Source: JAAYQU01 sp037441445 (GTDB lineage: Bacteria; Bacteroidota; Bacteroidia; Bacteroidales; Salinivirgaceae). Taken from it: a stretch of DNA of 7,615 nt. The stretch lies in NCBI GenBank assembly GCA_037441445.1, contig JBBISE010000165.1, positions 1 through 7,615 on the forward strand, written 5' to 3'. Of the stretch, positions 4,896 to 7,615 are shown piece after piece (position 1 is the stretch's first letter; the number at the start of each line of letters is the position of its first letter). A program made the translations under genes and the position numbers. Under the pieces are notes generated by a model. That model saw only the letters and a list, made by a program, of their open reading frames with translations, was not told where the DNA came from and did not search any database.

Positions 4896-7271
4896 ATGAA
4901 ACCAGCAATTCTTGTACTGTTATTAACCCTTTTGCTGAATTCAGCCAGGGCAGACATCAACCTGCCAACCCAAACCGTTCGTGGACGTGTCACGGATAAA
5001 AACATGCGCATAAGCCTTCCTGGTGTAAATGTTGTTTTATTGGATGCTGAGCCCTTGAGGGGCACTGCCACAGACGAAAACGGTTATTTCCGTATCGAAA
5101 ACGTCGAGATTGGTCGTATATCACTAAAAATTACCTACATGGGATATCACGACGTCATACTAAACAATCTTAACCTTCAGACAGGTAAGGAGTTGGTGCT
5201 GAATATCGACATGGAAGAATCGGCCATTCAGGGTCAGGAAGTAACCATTGTGGCTCAGGCCGACAAAACCGGTTCCATCAACAAAATGGCCACTGTCAGT
5301 GCCCGCAGCTTTACGGTTGAAGAAACCGAACGCTATGCCGGAAGCCGCAACGATGTCGCCCGAATGGCCGCTAACTATGCCGGGGTTTTGGGTGTTGACG
5401 ACTCGCGCAACGACATCATCATTCGAGGAAACTCGCCCATGGGTTTGTTGTGGCGTTTTGAAGGAGTTGATATTCCCAGCCCTAACCATTGGGGAATGTC
5501 AGGAACCACCGGTGGCCCTGTTAGCATGCTCAACAACACGCTGTTGGAAAATTCCGACTTCATGACCAGCGCCTTTCCTGCCGAATACGGAAACGCCACA
5601 TCGGGTGTTTTTGACCTCAGGATGCGTTCCGGAAACAACGAAAAATATGAATTTCTGGGACAAATCGGGTTCAACGGATTTGAACTGGGAGCCGAAGGCC
5701 CCCTTCACCTTACGGAAAAATCGTCATTTTTGGTAAACTACCGTTATTCAACCATGGCTGTTTTTTCTGCTCTGGGAATGGACTTTGGAACCATGGGCGT
5801 ACCGTACTACCAGGATTTGTCGTTCAAACTCAATTTCCCATCAACAAAGGTGGGCGATATCTCCATTTTTGGGCTTGGGGGGATCAGTGACATTAAAATC
5901 TGGGAAAGCGAACGCGACACAACCGGCGAACCCATTAATTATTATGGCGGCGAGGGAATGGACATTACCAGCGGAACCGATATGGGCGTCGTAGGGTTAA
6001 CGCAGGTTTATCATTTCAGTCCTACTATGTTTTCGAAACTAACTCTCTCGGCATCAACCCAAATTATGATAAACGAGGTTGACACGTTGACTCCCCCAAA
6101 CAACGATAAAGTACGCGTTTACGGAAGCAACTATCAGGACAGTCGTGTTACAGGCTCGTATGTCCTGAATAAAAGGTTCAATTCTCGTAACCTTACCAAA
6201 GTCGGAGTACGTTGGAATTCAATTCTGGGAGATTTGAAAGACAGTACTTTGCGCAATGGTGTGTTTTATCCTCAGTACGATTACAACGGTTCAACCGGAT
6301 TGCTTCAAACATTCGTGCAACACCAGTATCGCCCAAGCGACAAAGTAACATTAACAGGAGGGGTTCATTTTCAGCAATTTATGCACAACAATTCCCAATC
6401 GGTTGAACCTCGGTTTGGCGTAAAGTATTTTGCAACGTCGAATCTTAGTTTTCATGCCGGCTATGGATTGCATAGTCAGATTTCGCCCATCTTCTCCTAT
6501 TTTTACAAAGATACCACCGGCGTGCAAACCAACGCAGATTTAGGGTTGACAAAAAGCCATCATGTGGTTTTAGGAAATGATTTAAAAATCAACGAATTCA
6601 CACGCATCAAAACCGAAGTTTATTATCAGCATCTTTTTGATGTACCCATTGATGCTGTCGAGAGCAATTCATTTTCTATGCTAAACAACGGAGCCTCTTT
6701 CGTTTTTTCAACGCCTGAATTTCTAAGCAACAAAGGAAAAGGCGAAAATTATGGTGTCGAGGTGACCATTGAACGCTTCCTAAACAATGGTTTTTATTTT
6801 CTCATCACCGGTTCTTTATTCGATTCGAAATACACTGGCAGCGATGGCCGCGAATACAACACAGCCTTCAATAGCAATTTCGTTGTTAACGGCTTAGTGG
6901 GAAAAGAGTTTGTTTTCAAGGGTGGCGAGTCGCGTAAAGCTCTGTCCTTTGACCTGAAAACCACCTATGCCGGAGGAAAACGTACTACTCCCTGGCACAC
7001 CGAACCAATTGAGGGAACTCCCTTTTTGGAGAGGGTGTGGGAAGAGGATAAAGCGTTCTCTGTCAAGATGAAAGATTTTGCAAAAACCGATTTGAAGATT
7101 GGTTTTAAAATGAGCGGGAGACGAATCACTCAGGAATGGGCATTGGAAATAACCAACCTGTTCAATGCCAAGAACATTCAGCAGGATAAGTTCAACAAAC
7201 AAACCGGCGAGGTAACCGAGGTGTATCAGACAAAGCTCATGGTAATACCACAGTGGAGGATACTTTTCTAA
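4896..7271 (+). CDS. TonB-dependent outer-membrane receptor with carboxypeptidase-like N-terminal domain
   Basis: This 791-residue protein is a predicted outer-membrane, TonB-energised importer. Residues 1-19 are a signal peptide (core AILVLLLTLLL, cleavage after ARA). Residues about 26-108 are a carboxypeptidase-regulatory-like beta-sandwich (VRGRVTDKN, PGVNVVLLD, GTATDENGYFRIENV), common in Bacteroidota receptors. EVTIVA at 115-120 sits where these receptors carry the TonB box. The plug spans about 130-247, with IIIRGNSP (174-181) and AEYGNATSGVFDLRMRSGN (229-247). The 22-strand barrel follows, including VEPRFGVKY (503-511) and GYGLHSQ (522-528), and ends in PQWRILF with the C-terminal aromatic needed for barrel assembly. 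It is much shorter than SusC proteins and no SusD gene adjoins, so glycan uptake of the SusCD kind is not supported. Substrate is unknown; metal chelates, peptides or other small ligands are open. The peptidase gene diverges from it. ATG 4896 is fixed by the signal peptide. Confidence 0.95.
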   Translation: MKPAILVLLLTLLLNSARADINLPTQTVRGRVTDKNMRISLPGVNVVLLDAEPLRGTATDENGYFRIENVEIGRISLKITYMGYHDVILNNLNLQTGKELVLNIDMEESAIQGQEVTIVAQADKTGSINKMATVSARSFTVEETERYAGSRNDVARMAANYAGVLGVDDSRNDIIIRGNSPMGLLWRFEGVDIPSPNHWGMSGTTGGPVSMLNNTLLENSDFMTSAFPAEYGNATSGVFDLRMRSGNNEKYEFLGQIGFNGFELGAEGPLHLTEKSSFLVNYRYSTMAVFSALGMDFGTMGVPYYQDLSFKLNFPSTKVGDISIFGLGGISDIKIWESERDTTGEPINYYGGEGMDITSGTDMGVVGLTQVYHFSPTMFSKLTLSASTQIMINEVDTLTPPNNDKVRVYGSNYQDSRVTGSYVLNKRFNSRNLTKVGVRWNSILGDLKDSTLRNGVFYPQYDYNGSTGLLQTFVQHQYRPSDKVTLTGGVHFQQFMHNNSQSVEPRFGVKYFATSNLSFHAGYGLHSQISPIFSYFYKDTTGVQTNADLGLTKSHHVVLGNDLKINEFTRIKTEVYYQHLFDVPIDAVESNSFSMLNNGASFVFSTPEFLSNKGKGENYGVEVTIERFLNNGFYFLITGSLFDSKYTGSDGREYNTAFNSNFVVNGLVGKEFVFKGGESRKALSFDLKTTYAGGKRTTPWHTEPIEGTPFLERVWEEDKAFSVKMKDFAKTDLKIGFKMSGRRITQEWALEITNLFNAKNIQQDKFNKQTGEVTEVYQTKLMVIPQWRILF

Positions 7272-7273
7272 AA

Positions 7274-7322
7274 TTGAATATCGAACAAGGATTAATGATG
7301 TACGATTTTTGAAGTTCAGATG
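7274..7322 (+). repeat. Degenerate heptamer array (NNGAWNN) directly after the receptor gene
   Basis: Starting two bases after the stop codon, seven successive heptamers read TTGAATA, TCGAACA, AGGATTA and so on. GA followed by A or T recurs at 7276, 7283, 7290, 7297, 7304 and 7311, exactly 7 bases apart, then at 7319 after an 8-base step. The other positions are free. The consensus differs from the upstream CCTAAWN array, but the period and the occasional 8-base step are the same. Confidence 0.65.
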
Positions 7323-7391
7323 CAGCACGCTGCCTTTCTCTATCACCAAGTAATTTAATGAACATGAACCGTCCACGACTTTTAAAAACAT

Positions 7392-7409
7392 ACACACAAG
7401 AGCATGATT
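7392..7409 (+). repeat. 18-base direct repeat, copy 1
   Basis: ACACACAAGAGCATGATT recurs exactly at 7593-7610, 201 bases away, and both copies are followed by a base or two and AAG. Similarity extends upstream: about 7358-7380 resembles 7553-7580 with a few gaps (ATGAACAT..GAACCGTCCA..CGAC against ATAAACAT..GAAACGCCCA..CGAC). The two copies flank the hairpin cluster. Confidence 0.85.
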
Positions 7410-7432
7410 CAAGGACAAGTACCGCCTTTCTC

Positions 7433-7524
7433 CAACCCCGAATGGGGTTGAATATGAATAACCCCGGGTGGCAACCCGGGGCAAGAAACGCCCCTTGTTA
7501 GTTGGAGCCCCGGAGGGGCTCAAC
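7433..7524. repeat. Cluster of three GC-rich hairpins
   Basis: Hairpin 1 is CAACCCC (7433-7439) with GGGGTTG (7444-7450) and loop GAAT. Hairpin 2 is CCCCGGGT (7462-7469) with ACCCGGGG (7474-7481) and loop GGCA. Hairpin 3 is GAGCCCC (7505-7511) with GGGGCTC (7515-7521) and loop GGA, extended by GTT/AAC around a bulged G. GGGGC (7478-7482) can instead pair with GCCCC (7490-7494), competing with hairpin 2. Similar hairpin clusters occur as dispersed intergenic repeats in Bacteroidota as far as I recall. Any one could also end receptor transcription, though no T run follows. Confidence 0.8.
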
Positions 7525-7592
7525 ATTCAGACAGTCAGCATTTAACGAAATTATAAACATATGAAACGCCCATGCCGACAACCGATTTTCCG

Positions 7593-7610
7593 ACACACAA
7601 GAGCATGATT
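7593..7610 (+). repeat. 18-base direct repeat, copy 2
   Basis: This is an exact copy of 7392-7409, five bases from the right edge of the window. A third copy or a second hairpin cluster could lie just outside, which would make this a longer tandem array with a unit of about 200 bases. Confidence 0.85.
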
Positions 7611-7615
7611 AAAGT

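Larger units (their letters stand above)
7272..7615. other. Gene-free, repeat-rich region downstream of the receptor
   Basis: These 344 bases contain a degenerate heptamer array (7274-7322), a short palindrome GCAGC-AC-GCTGC (7322-7333), the first copy of an 18-base direct repeat (7392-7409), a cluster of three GC-rich hairpins (7433-7524), and the second direct-repeat copy (7593-7610) near the window edge. No ORF here is convincing: a rightward ATG at 7364 stays open only through the hairpins, and one at 7561 stops after 15 codons. No clear T-run terminator for the receptor is seen. Confidence 0.6.

Noticed and set aside
4844..5071. A minus-strand ORF whose C-terminus is made of LGIR/LGFR-like repeats
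   Set aside because: The apparent protein repeat is the CCTAAWN DNA array read on the other strand, and the rest is antisense to the receptor signal peptide and first domain.
4896..7271. SusC-type glycan importer
   Set aside because: At 791 residues it is about 200 short of typical SusC proteins, and no SusD-like lipoprotein gene follows within the window.
7364..7497. A small rightward ORF from ATG 7364 that stays open through two hairpins, and a similar ATG at 7561
   Set aside because: The encoded sequence is a translation of direct repeats and GC stems. The two similar starts fall into different frames before the shared 18-mer, so no common peptide is conserved.
6894..7526. A 210-codon minus-strand ORF covering the receptor 3' end and the hairpin cluster
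   Set aside because: It is antisense to the well-supported receptor gene, and its N-terminal part is only a translation of the GC hairpins. It has no promoter, signal peptide or recognisable domain.

Overview
The window looks like chromosomal DNA of a Bacteroidota bacterium, probably near the Bacteroidales/Marinilabiliales. The evidence is indirect. Several gene starts are preceded by the phylum's TAnnTTTG -7 promoter box, and leaders are A-rich with no clear Shine-Dalgarno sequence. There is a TonB-dependent receptor with an N-terminal carboxypeptidase-like domain, and the uracil-DNA glycosylase resembles Bacteroides homologues as I remember them. No database search was possible.

Layout, left to right. 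Bases 1-42 hold only the first 14 codons of a leftward gene that runs off the window, with a good promoter inside an inverted repeat. An orphan secreted 135-residue protein follows (383-790, minus) with a strong terminator at 241-280. Then come uracil-DNA glycosylase (ung, 1122-1802, plus) and, convergent with it after an 8-base gap, a CxxCxxCC metal-binding protein of the YkgJ type (1811-2332, minus). Next is an M13-family metallopeptidase (2542-4566, minus) with a terminator hairpin behind it. Divergent from it across a 329-base region is a complete TonB-dependent receptor (4896-7271, plus). The last 344 bases have no gene and are rich in repeats.

The genes do not form an operon or an obvious pathway: ung is DNA repair housekeeping, the cysteine-cluster protein has no settled role, and the peptidase and the receptor are both predicted envelope proteins that share only a divergent intergenic region. 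The receptor has no SusD-like partner or other transport gene in view.

The most unusual material is non-coding. The receptor's 5' leader is an array of 11 degenerate 7-8 base units (consensus CCTAAWN) that runs from just after a predicted promoter to the ATG. Directly after its stop codon lies a second array of seven units with a different consensus (NNGAWNN) and the same 7-base period. Beyond that, an exact 18-base direct repeat, part of a longer imperfect one, flanks a cluster of three GC-rich hairpins. I found no complete mobile element, CRISPR array, tRNA or rRNA.
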